A DNA stretch of 17,037 nt from Pseudomonadota bacterium (lineage in GTDB: Bacteria > Pseudomonadota > Alphaproteobacteria > Rhizobiales > Xanthobacteraceae), in the NCBI GenBank assembly GCA_023387695.1, contig JAEWHT010000328.1, forward strand, positions 1 to 17,037, written 5' to 3'. Position 1 is the first letter of the stretch. Every line of letters begins with the position of its first letter. Positions 1 to 6,420 of the stretch are shown one piece after another. A model generated the notes under the pieces. That model saw nothing but the letters and a program-made list of their open reading frames with translations. It was not told where the DNA came from and did not search any database. The translations under genes and the position numbers were made by a program.

Positions 1-740
1 GTCTCGACCAGCTTGCCGTCGGCATGCAGCACCTTGACCTGCTGGTTCGGCTTGAGCACGCCGGACGAAATGCGGCCGGTGATGATACGGCCGAGATAGG
101 GGTTGGCCTCAAGAATGGTGCCGATCATGCGGAACGGACCTTCTTCGACCGTCGGGGGCGCGACGTGGCGCAGGATCAGGTCGAACAGCGGCTCCATGCC
201 CTTGTCCTGTGGACCCTCGGGGCTCTCGGCCATCCAACCCTGCTTGGCCGACCCGTAGAGGATCGGGAAGTCGAGCTGCTCCTCGCTGGCGTCGAGCGCC
301 GCGAACAGGTCGAACACTTCGTTGATGACTTCGGTCGGGCGGGCGTCGGGGCGGTCGACCTTGTTGATGACGACGATCGGCTTGAGGCCGACCTTGAGCG
401 CCTTGGAGACCACGAATTTGGTCTGCGGCAGCGGGCCTTCGGCGGCGTCGACCAGCACCAGGGCGCCGTCCACCATGTTCAGGATGCGCTCGACCTCACC
501 GCCGAAATCGGCGTGGCCTGGCGTGTCGACGATGTTGACGCGGGTGTCCTTCCACTGCACCGAGGCCGCCTTTGCCAGAATGGTGATGCCGCGCTCACGC
601 TCCAGATCGTTGGAGTCCATGGCGCGATCCGTGACCTTCTGGTTCTCGCGGAACGTGCCGGATTGCTGGAGGAGCTTGTCGACGAGGGTCGTCTTGCCAT
701 GGTCGACGTGGGCGATGATGGCGACGTTACGGAGGTTCAT
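1..740 (-). CDS. typA: GTP-binding translational GTPase TypA/BipA (N-terminal part, cut by window edge)
   Basis: The first 246 codons are visible; the family is about 600 residues long, so the rest lies to the left of the window. The start at 738-740 gives an N-terminus that runs straight into the GTPase domain. G1 (AHVDHGKTT) is at residues 10-18, the switch I motif (ERGIT) at 49-53, G3 (DTPGH) at 72-76, G4 (NKVD) at 126-129 and a G5-like SAK at 164-166. The start of domain II follows (GRISSGVLKPNQQ near residue 225). TypA is a ribosome-associated GTPase related to EF-G and LepA, tied to stress and low-temperature growth and to ribosome assembly. No strong Shine-Dalgarno is seen, only a weak AAGAAG. 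The gene lies downstream of the Crp/Fnr gene on the same strand, but a hairpin terminator between them suggests it has its own promoter. Confidence 0.97.
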   Translation of the reverse strand, partial: MNLRNVAIIAHVDHGKTTLVDKLLQQSGTFRENQKVTDRAMDSNDLERERGITILAKAASVQWKDTRVNIVDTPGHADFGGEVERILNMVDGALVLVDAAEGPLPQTKFVVSKALKVGLKPIVVINKVDRPDARPTEVINEVFDLFAALDASEEQLDFPILYGSAKQGWMAESPEGPQDKGMEPLFDLILRHVAPPTVEEGPFRMIGTILEANPYLGRIITGRISSGVLKPNQQVKVLHADGKLVE

Positions 741-777
741 GAGTGAGCTTCTTTGCGGTCGGACAATGGGTTAAGCG

Positions 778-872
778 CGATCTCGCCGGTCAAGCCGGGA
801 CCTCTTCACGGACAACGCTGAAACGTGGAAAACGGGGCCTATTACACCCAAAAAGGAAGCCCGGCGAGATCG
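778..872. repeat. Perfect 12-bp inverted repeat in the typA leader region
   Basis: The arms are CGATCTCGCCGG at 778-789 and CCGGCGAGATCG at 861-872, separated by 71 bp. The right arm overlaps the loop and one stem arm of the terminator hairpin at 859-879, so the two structures could not form together. The region is non-coding and lies between the Crp/Fnr gene and typA. Confidence 0.6.
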
Positions 873-879
873 ACCGGGC
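850..879 (-). terminator. Rho-independent terminator-like hairpin downstream of the Crp/Fnr gene
   Basis: Read on the minus strand, a GCCCGG / CCGGGC stem with a 9-nt loop (859-879) is followed by TTCCTTTTT (850-858). It lies about 130 bp past the Crp/Fnr stop and about 110 bp before the typA start, so it could end the regulator's transcript or act as a leader element of typA. The stem is only 6 bp but entirely G/C. Confidence 0.55.
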
Positions 880-1009
880 AGCCCTATGCGTTTGCGCCGC
901 AATATAGGCAAAAAACGCCAAAAAACAATGCGTTCTTTCTGGGTTGGTTGACTGAATTTTGTCCGGGAATCCCCGGGGCTTAGGGGCCAGCGGGCCAAAT
1001 CGGGTCCGA

Positions 1010-1786
1010 CTAGCCCTGGGCAGAGCCGTGACCCGCCTCCTCGGTCGGATAGACCCCGCGCAGCACTTCCTCGAAGTGCATCTTCACGGCGTCGTTGCAG
1101 AGACAGGCGCGCAGGCGCAGGCCGTCGATGTTACGGACCAGGATCGAGCCGCGCCTGGTGTCGAGCACGCCTTCGGCCTTGAACGATTGCAGCACGCGGC
1201 TCGCATAGCTGCGGCCGACGCCGAGCAATGTCGCGAGCTGCTCATGCGTGAGCGGCACGCTGCTCTCGTCGCCAGTCCGCTCCATCGCCGCGACGATCCA
1301 TTTCGCCGTGCGCTGCTCGATCGAGTGGATCGCGTTGCAGGCGGTTGACTGGAAAATCTGCGCCAGCATGCAGTCGGCGTAACGCGCGAAGATGTTGCGC
1401 AGTGACGGCGAACGCTGCTTCGCGGCTTCCAGCTTGGCGACATTGATGCGCGCAAACGGCCCGCCGAATTTCACGCAGATGCGGGTATAGGCCGGCAAAA
1501 ATCCCTCGCTGACGATGCCGCCCACCGCGCCTTCGCGGCCGACCAGAATGGTCTCGACGTCGCGGCCGTCCTCATTGGGGACAAGGAAGGTCGCAAGCGA
1601 CGGCCCGCAGGGAAAATGCACGACCTGGACGTCGTCGCCGGGGCTGTAAAGCAAATGGTTCGGTCCGACGTCGTCAACGGCAACATGCGGTGCGAGCAGC
1701 GCATAGTCCGCCGGGTTCAGGCGCCGCAGCAGATTGTTGGCGGGGCGGCTCTCGATCTCGTTGGTCTTGCTGATGCGTGCATCCAT
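1010..1786 (-). CDS. Crp/Fnr-family transcriptional regulator
   Basis: 258 residues, with an N-terminal cyclic-nucleotide-binding-like beta-roll (about residues 20-125), a long dimerisation helix (about 128-170) and a C-terminal Crp-type winged helix-turn-helix (about 179-219, LTHEQLATLLGVGRSYASR then a GVLDTRRGSI wing). The start is supported by purine-rich sequence (GGAGGAGGATGGGGAG) just upstream. The phosphate-binding cassette of cAMP-binding Crp is not clearly present: the equivalent stretch reads GREGAVGG (83-90) with YTRICV near residue 102. There is no N-terminal Cys cluster of the Fnr [4Fe-4S] kind, so the signal is unknown. It is divergent from a stand-alone receiver gene across 162 bp that contains a 14-bp dyad which could be its operator. 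The family call is firm; the ligand and targets are not. Confidence 0.93.
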   Translation of the reverse strand: MDARISKTNEIESRPANNLLRRLNPADYALLAPHVAVDDVGPNHLLYSPGDDVQVVHFPCGPSLATFLVPNEDGRDVETILVGREGAVGGIVSEGFLPAYTRICVKFGGPFARINVAKLEAAKQRSPSLRNIFARYADCMLAQIFQSTACNAIHSIEQRTAKWIVAAMERTGDESSVPLTHEQLATLLGVGRSYASRVLQSFKAEGVLDTRRGSILVRNIDGLRLRACLCNDAVKMHFEEVLRGVYPTEEAGHGSAQG

Positions 1787-1847
1787 CGTGAACTCCCCAT
1801 CCTCCTCCCGACACTAGCGAGTTCCGTCCAAGCGTTGTGTGCACATG

Positions 1848-1861
1848 TGGACAGACGTCCA
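1848..1861. promoter_or_regulatory. Candidate Crp/Fnr-type operator in a divergent promoter region
   Basis: TGGAC-N4-GTCCA is a perfect 5-4-5 dyad of 14 bp, the geometry of Fnr-type boxes (TTGAT-N4-ATCAA), although the half-sites differ. A further GTCCA half-site lies at 1826-1830 and an 8-bp palindrome TGTGCACA at 1838-1845. The site lies between the Crp/Fnr gene (start 1786) and the receiver gene (start 1949). Binding is inferred from position and shape only. Confidence 0.4.
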
Positions 1862-1948
1862 AACTGTTCTGTGGTGAGTTTCGTTCCGGGAACCCTCCGA
1901 TGCGCTGGGCGCAGGCGTCGGCCTGAGGCTGTCCTGACCGGTGACACC

Positions 1949-2356
1949 ATGCAGCCATCGATAGCCAGTGCCATGATACCTATTCCGCCGGACGGCCCGG
2001 CCGACATCCCTGCCGATGTACTGATCGTCGAGGACGATCCGATCATCGCGATCGATTTCGAGGATCGCCTGCTCGGCTTTGGCGTGAGCAGCGTGCGCAC
2101 GGTGGGTTCGGTCGCGCAGGCGCTGAATGCGATCGCGAGGCGCGCGCCCGACTTCGCGCTGCTCGATGTCGAACTGATCCGCGAGAAGAGCTTTGCGATC
2201 GCCGAGCGTCTCGCAACGCTGGAAATCCCCTTCGTCTTCGTCACCGGTTACGGCGCCGAGACGAGCATTCCCCCGGAATTTGCCGCGCGTCCGCGGCTGC
2301 AGAAGCCGTGCTCCAGCGATGCGCTGGAGGCGGCGTTGCAGTTGCGTGGCGGCTAA
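1949..2356 (+). CDS. Stand-alone response regulator receiver protein
   Basis: 135 residues, a receiver domain with no output domain. The acidic pocket is E28-D29-D30 (VLIVEDDP), the phospho-acceptor is D73 (FALLDVEL), the switch Thr is T99 (FVFVTGYG) and the conserved Lys is K119 (LQKPCSS). The frame is open far upstream, but the ATG at 1949 is preferred: it has GGTGA four bases upstream and places the receiver directly behind a short Pro-rich lead. An ATG at 1973 is an alternative. Single-domain receivers in alphaproteobacteria often act as phosphate relays or sinks, or by binding partner proteins. No histidine kinase is encoded in the window. The gene is divergent from the Crp/Fnr regulator and ends 6 bp from the convergent phoD-type gene, with no terminator between them. 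Confidence 0.9.
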   Translation: MQPSIASAMIPIPPDGPADIPADVLIVEDDPIIAIDFEDRLLGFGVSSVRTVGSVAQALNAIARRAPDFALLDVELIREKSFAIAERLATLEIPFVFVTGYGAETSIPPEFAARPRLQKPCSSDALEAALQLRGG

Positions 2357-2362
2357 GTCAGC

Positions 2363-3904
2363 TCAGGCGGATTTCGGATCGAGCGTGGTCGACCACAGTG
2401 CCACGTCGGCGCGGTCGCGCAGCGTCACCGTCATCTGGCCCGAAGCACCGTCGATCTTGACGTGACCGAAGAACTGCATGCCGGCTGACGGCGGCAGGTT
2501 CTGCTTGTCGGCACCCGGTGCTTTGACGAAGCGCACCTCGGGGCCGAACGTGTTGTCGAGCGCGTTCGGACCGAACGTGCCGGCGTGCAGCGGACCCGAG
2601 ACGAATTCCCAGAACGGCTCGAACTCCTGGAACTGCGCCTTGTTCGGATCGTAGTAGTGTGCGGCGGCGTAGTGCACGTCCGCCGTCAGCCACACAGTGT
2701 TCTTGATCGGCGCCATCTTGATGAAGCGCAGGATGTCGGCGATCTCGAGCTCGCGGCCACGCGCCGGGCCATCGCCTTGTGCGAACGCCTCTGAGCCTCC
2801 CTTCGGCGTATCGGACACGATCAGGCTGAGCGGCATGTCGGAGGCGATCACCTTCCAGGTCGCGCGCGAATTGAGCAGCTCACGCTTCAGCCAGGCCATC
2901 TGCTCGGGCCCGAGGAAGTAGCTGGCCGGACCGTACTCGGTCTCGAGGTTGGCGCCGTTCGGGCCGCGATAGCTGCGCTCGTCGAGCACGAACACGTCGA
3001 GATGCGGACCGTAGGCGATCTTGCGATAGACCCGGCCGGGTTCGACGATGCTCTCGCGCATCGGATACATCTCGTGGAAGGCGCGTCCGGCGCGCGCCGC
3101 GAGCAGCGAGATGTCGCGCACCTTGTAGGTCGACGGCAGGTCCTTCGACAGCGACCAATTGTTGGTCACCTCGTGATCGTCCCACTGCACAAAGATGGGC
3201 ACTTCGGCATTGAAGGCGCGGACATTGTCGTCGGTGAAATTGTATTTGTGCGCGGCGCGGTACTCATCCAGCGTCTCGGCCACCTTGGCCTTTTCGGGGA
3301 TGGTCACGTTCTTCCAGATCTTGCCGTCGGCAAGCTTGACCTCGGAGGGGATCACGCCGTCGGCGTAGATGGTGTCGCCGGAATGCAGCAGGAAGTCCGG
3401 GCGATGCTTGCGCATGGCCGAGAAGGTCTGCATGCCACCGTCATCGGGATTGATGCCCCAGCCCTGGCCTGCGACGTCGCCACCCCAGACGAAGCTGACG
3501 TCGCGGCGATCGGCCGGTGCCGTGCGGAAGCGGCCAACCACCGGCTCGCCTTCGACGGCAGTATGGGAGAGATCGCGGAAGCGGACGCGGTAGAAGATGT
3601 CCTGGCTGGCAGGAAGATTGTCCACCAGCATCTTCGCGGTGAAGTCGCTCTCCGGCAGCGCCGCGATCGGCGGCAGCTTGCGGGCATCCTTGAAGGTATC
3701 CGTCGTCGCCACCTCGACCAGCATCTGCGCGGGCCGATCGGTCCGCGCCCAGACCACGCCGCCGTCGACGGTGACGTCGCCGGACTGCACGCCATGCGTG
3801 ACCACAGGCCGGTCCGCCGCGCGCGACAAATGCGGCATCGCGATTGCGCCAAGCGCACCGGCGCCGGTGGTCAGGAAACGGCGGCGGGAGAATTTGATCT
3901 TCAT
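2363..3904 (-). CDS. phoD: PhoD-type alkaline phosphatase/phosphodiesterase, Tat-exported
   Basis: 513 residues from the ATG at 3902-3904, which has GAGG at 3913-3916 with an 8-base spacer. The longer GTG start at 3955 would put 17 residues ahead of the signal peptide and is less likely. Residues 1-30 form a twin-arginine signal (KFSRRRFLTTGAG, a hydrophobic run, then a cleavage region near SRAAD). A PhoD N-terminal beta domain (about 34-130, HGVQSGDVTVDGGVVWAR) is followed by the PhoD metallophosphatase domain. Metal-binding motifs include WGGDVAG (140-146), HSGDTIYADG (174-183), WDDHEVTNN (241-249) and TADVHYAAAHYYD (407-419). PhoD enzymes are Ca2+/Fe3+-dependent periplasmic or secreted enzymes that release phosphate from mono- and diesters. 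No convincing Pho box was found upstream. The family is secure; the substrate is not known. Confidence 0.95.
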   Translation of the reverse strand: MKIKFSRRRFLTTGAGALGAIAMPHLSRAADRPVVTHGVQSGDVTVDGGVVWARTDRPAQMLVEVATTDTFKDARKLPPIAALPESDFTAKMLVDNLPASQDIFYRVRFRDLSHTAVEGEPVVGRFRTAPADRRDVSFVWGGDVAGQGWGINPDDGGMQTFSAMRKHRPDFLLHSGDTIYADGVIPSEVKLADGKIWKNVTIPEKAKVAETLDEYRAAHKYNFTDDNVRAFNAEVPIFVQWDDHEVTNNWSLSKDLPSTYKVRDISLLAARAGRAFHEMYPMRESIVEPGRVYRKIAYGPHLDVFVLDERSYRGPNGANLETEYGPASYFLGPEQMAWLKRELLNSRATWKVIASDMPLSLIVSDTPKGGSEAFAQGDGPARGRELEIADILRFIKMAPIKNTVWLTADVHYAAAHYYDPNKAQFQEFEPFWEFVSGPLHAGTFGPNALDNTFGPEVRFVKAPGADKQNLPPSAGMQFFGHVKIDGASGQMTVTLRDRADVALWSTTLDPKSA

Positions 3905-4012
3905 GGGATTGGCCTCGATATCGCGAGGGACGGCCGCGCAGGCGGCAGCCGTCACGATGACGTCAGACGCTATATTGAGACAATGTGACGCGGCGATTAC
4001 GCGCGCAAGCGC

Positions 4013-5422
4013 TCACGCGTTGCCTGCGGCGCGAAATTGCGCGCCGGCGCGCTGCAGGTTCTGCGGCAGGCTGGACAGCACGGCCTTGCGGTCGGCGACC
4101 GCCGTGTGGAATTGGTCGAGCGCGATATTGAAGGCGGTCAGCGCGCCTTCCTCGATGGCGCCGTGATCGAAGCAGCGCAACGTGTCGCGCAGGATCTCGT
4201 CGGCCTCGACCTGCATCTGGTCGAGTTCGTCAGCCGTCTCGCTCTTGCGGGCAGCAGTGAGCATGTCGAGCAGGCGTTCGCGCAGATGGCTGTTATTGTC
4301 GCGCTCATCCTTCTTCAGGTAGCCGGCGAACCAGGCGCCGATCGAGCCCGTGGCCGACAGCGCCATCAGGCTCCACCAGATGTAATCGCTGTACTTGTCG
4401 AGGAAGGTCTTTTCCTCGCCGTCGACGAAGGCCGCGGCGCCCGGGTGCACGGGGATGACGGCGTCCTTGTCGGTATCGGGCGTCTCGATCTTTGCAGCTT
4501 GCGGGAAGTCGGTCAGCAATTGCTGTCGCACGGCGAAGAGCTGCCGGGTGAAGGCCGCAACCGTGGTCTCGGACAGGCCCTTCCGCGCCACGATGTGGTG
4601 CGAGAAGCTGATGGTCTTCACCTCGTCATCGGGACGATCGGGCGAGCCGCCATAGGTGCCGGCGGGAATATCCGAGGCTTCATAGACCGGATGGTTTTGC
4701 GCAATCGCGTCCGCCGAATCAATTGCGAGGAAGGTCGGCGATCCCCCATCCTTGGCGGAGGCGGCGATCGCATCCGCCGTGATCTTGCTGTTGACGGGGC
4801 CGGCCGCGAGATAGACGTCGGCCTTCTGGGCCTTGATCGCGTCGGCGACTTCGCTCGCCGGGAATTGCACGATCTCGACCTTGGCCGGATCGACGCCGTA
4901 TTGCTGCAGGATCACCTTGAGCAGATTGACGTTGGCTTGCGTCTTGCCGACCACGCCGACCCGATGGCCGGCGAGCTGCGCGATCTTGGTGATCTTCGCG
5001 CCCTTCTTCTTGCCCTTGCCGGGCACCGACCACAGCACCACGACGTTCTTGCGCAGCGTCGCGACGGCTTGCGCGTTCTTGGGCACGTCGAGATCGCCGC
5101 GCACGATGGCAAGATCAGCCTTGCCTTCGGCGAGCATGTCGGCGCTGGCGGTGGCGCCGTCGGTCGGGATCGGGCGCAGCCGCACGAAACCTTTGCTCTG
5201 CGCGAAGGCCTGGGTCAGCGCCTGCACCACCTTGACGTCGTCGCTGTTGGCGGGGCCGACCGCGATCTTCAGCGTCACCGGTCGCATTGCGAAATAATAG
5301 CCGCCGGCCAGCGCACCGATGATGGCCAGCACCAACGCCAGAGACACGAGTGCCGTCTTCCGCGCCGCGGATCGCGGCGAAGGCGGAGAGGGCATCTCGG
5401 CCAGGTTGGATTCCCCGGACAT
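4013..5422 (-). CDS. Membrane-anchored TAXI-family (TRAP-type) solute-binding protein
   Basis: 469 residues from the ATG at 5420-5422, which has GGGAG four bases upstream. An ATG 12 codons earlier (5458) has no Shine-Dalgarno but remains possible. A transmembrane segment (about residues 22-45) is followed by a periplasmic NMT1/TAXI-type binding domain (about 50-335, starting LKIAVGPANSDDVKVVQAL, with ADLAIVRGDLD near 106). A second transmembrane segment lies at about 347-368 (YIWWSLMALSATGSIGAWFAGYL), then a charged helical tail of about 100 residues, probably cytoplasmic. Classical TAXI receptors are free periplasmic proteins serving a TRAP permease; here the receptor is tethered at both ends and no TRAP permease gene is nearby, so a sensory or accessory role is possible. 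A lysine-rich insert (KGKGKKKGAK, near 135-144) is odd. It is upstream of the phoD-type gene on the same strand, 108 bp apart. Confidence 0.85.
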   Translation of the reverse strand: MSGESNLAEMPSPPSPRSAARKTALVSLALVLAIIGALAGGYYFAMRPVTLKIAVGPANSDDVKVVQALTQAFAQSKGFVRLRPIPTDGATASADMLAEGKADLAIVRGDLDVPKNAQAVATLRKNVVVLWSVPGKGKKKGAKITKIAQLAGHRVGVVGKTQANVNLLKVILQQYGVDPAKVEIVQFPASEVADAIKAQKADVYLAAGPVNSKITADAIAASAKDGGSPTFLAIDSADAIAQNHPVYEASDIPAGTYGGSPDRPDDEVKTISFSHHIVARKGLSETTVAAFTRQLFAVRQQLLTDFPQAAKIETPDTDKDAVIPVHPGAAAFVDGEEKTFLDKYSDYIWWSLMALSATGSIGAWFAGYLKKDERDNNSHLRERLLDMLTAARKSETADELDQMQVEADEILRDTLRCFDHGAIEEGALTAFNIALDQFHTAVADRKAVLSSLPQNLQRAGAQFRAAGNA

Positions 5423-5610
5423 CGATCTCCCGAACAGGCGCTTCAGGCTCAGTTTCATCTTGGCCGGCGATTTACGCCCGCAATTGTAGCAAATTTCTTG
5501 TCCGGCGGGGTTACATCTCCGTCATGGTTAGCGGATCGACGAAATCACCGATGGACCCGGAGCGTAAGCACGGTGTTAGGGTAAAGTTCCCCTGAAAAAC
5601 GGAGGCGATC

Positions 5611-5913
5611 ATGGCAGAGCGGTTATCGGCGGATTCACGCAAGCAGGCGCTGGGCGGTATTCCGGGCTGGGCCGAGGTCCAGGGCCGCGACGCCATCGGG
5701 AAAACCTTCGTCTTCAAGGATTTCAACGAGGCCTTCGGCTTTATGACAAGGGCTGCGCTGGTCGCCGAGAAGATGGATCACCATCCTGAATGGCGTAACG
5801 TTTACAAGACGGTGGAGGTCGTGCTGTCGACCCATGACGCCGGCGGGGTCACCAGGCTCGACATCGACCTCGCCACCGCGATGAACGCCATCGCAAAGCT
5901 GACGGCTGGCTGA
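5611..5913 (+). CDS. phhB: 4a-hydroxytetrahydrobiopterin dehydratase (pterin-4a-carbinolamine dehydratase)
   Basis: 100 residues, the usual length for the PCD/DCoH family. The signature is EKMDHHPEWRNVYKTVEV (53-70) with the catalytic His pair H57-H58, P59 and W61; H75 lies in STHDAGG. The start has GGAGG at 5601-5605, six bases before the ATG. The enzyme dehydrates 4a-hydroxy-tetrahydropterin so that the cofactor used by aromatic amino acid hydroxylases can be recycled. No hydroxylase gene is in the window, as is common for bacterial orphans of this family, some of which act in molybdopterin-related or other pterin metabolism. It is divergent from the membrane-anchored TAXI gene. Confidence 0.95.
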   Translation: MAERLSADSRKQALGGIPGWAEVQGRDAIGKTFVFKDFNEAFGFMTRAALVAEKMDHHPEWRNVYKTVEVVLSTHDAGGVTRLDIDLATAMNAIAKLTAG

Positions 5914-5928
5914 CATCTTGCAGCAACG

Positions 5929-5983
5929 GGTCGCATCCCCATGTTGTGATCGGCAAGAAAGAAATACGGCAGGGGATGCGGCC
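5929..5983 (+). other. Stem-loop between the pterin dehydratase and DUF1232 genes
   Basis: Arms of 12 bp (5929-5940 and 5972-5983), with one G-T pair, enclose a 31-nt loop; the core is CGCATCCCC / GGGGATGCG. No T-run follows, so it is not a typical terminator. It lies 37 bp ahead of the DUF1232 start and could be an mRNA structure in the leader or a processing site. Confidence 0.45.
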
Positions 5984-6019
5984 ATCCGCCACGTCCGGCT
6001 GAACGGGAGTTTTTCGAAT

Positions 6020-6403
6020 ATGGCTGCCGAACACAGCGTCGGCTTCGAGCCGGATGATCGGCTCGCGGAAGATCGTGACAGCGTGCGCCGCCGCTTCTGG
6101 CGCAAGCTGAAGCGCGTCGTCGCGCATCTGCCGTTCGCCGAGGATCTGCTCGCCGCCTATTACTGCGCCTTCGACCGGCAGACGCCGCGCCATGTCCAGG
6201 CGTCGCTGCTGGGCGCGATCGCCTATTTCATCCTGCCGTTCGACTTCATTCCCGACGTGATGCCGGTGCTCGGCTTCACCGATGACGCCGCCATTCTTGC
6301 CACCGCCATTCGCATGGTCGCCGGCCATATCACGTCAGACCATCGCGAAGCCGCCCGCGCCGCGCTGAAGCGCGGCGTGGATGAGGCCGAAGCCGCGCAG
6401 TAG
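6020..6403 (+). CDS. DUF1232 / YkvA-family membrane protein
   Basis: 127 residues. The family core is at about residues 62-98 and includes AIAYFILPFDFIPDVMPV and GFTDDAAIL, the typical YFxxPxDxIPD...GxxDD pattern of DUF1232. One hydrophobic segment spans this core, and the N-terminal third is basic and charged. The ATG at 6020 is chosen for GGGAG about nine bases upstream; an upstream in-frame TTG at 5918 has no such signal and reads through the stem-loop. The molecular function of the family is not established. The gene is convergent with the secreted TAXI gene, 17 bp away; a G/C-rich hairpin spanning the junction (6414-6439) may help end transcription. Confidence 0.9.
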   Translation: MAAEHSVGFEPDDRLAEDRDSVRRRFWRKLKRVVAHLPFAEDLLAAYYCAFDRQTPRHVQASLLGAIAYFILPFDFIPDVMPVLGFTDDAAILATAIRMVAGHITSDHREAARAALKRGVDEAEAAQ

Positions 6404-6420
6404 AGCAGGCGAGGCGCGCG

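Noticed and set aside
24..746. Open frame of 240 codons on the plus strand opposite typA
   Set aside because: Shadow of typA, whose GTPase motifs G1 to G5 are all present on the minus strand.
3002..3988. Open frame of 328 codons on the plus strand opposite the PhoD gene
   Set aside because: Antisense shadow; the PhoD protein has all its metal-binding motifs on the other strand.
3905..4012. Possible Pho box upstream of the PhoD gene
   Set aside because: CTGACGTCATC followed by GTGACGG loosely resembles a direct repeat, but the match to the CTGTCAT-type consensus is too poor to claim.
4037..5584. Open frame of 515 codons on the plus strand opposite the membrane-anchored TAXI gene
   Set aside because: High GC leaves few stops in the antisense frame. 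The minus-strand protein has clear domains and membrane segments, while this one shows no recognisable motif and no Shine-Dalgarno.
5918..6019. Upstream TTG start for the DUF1232 protein
   Set aside because: It has no Shine-Dalgarno, and the added residues would be translated from a stem-loop; the ATG at 6020 is better supported.
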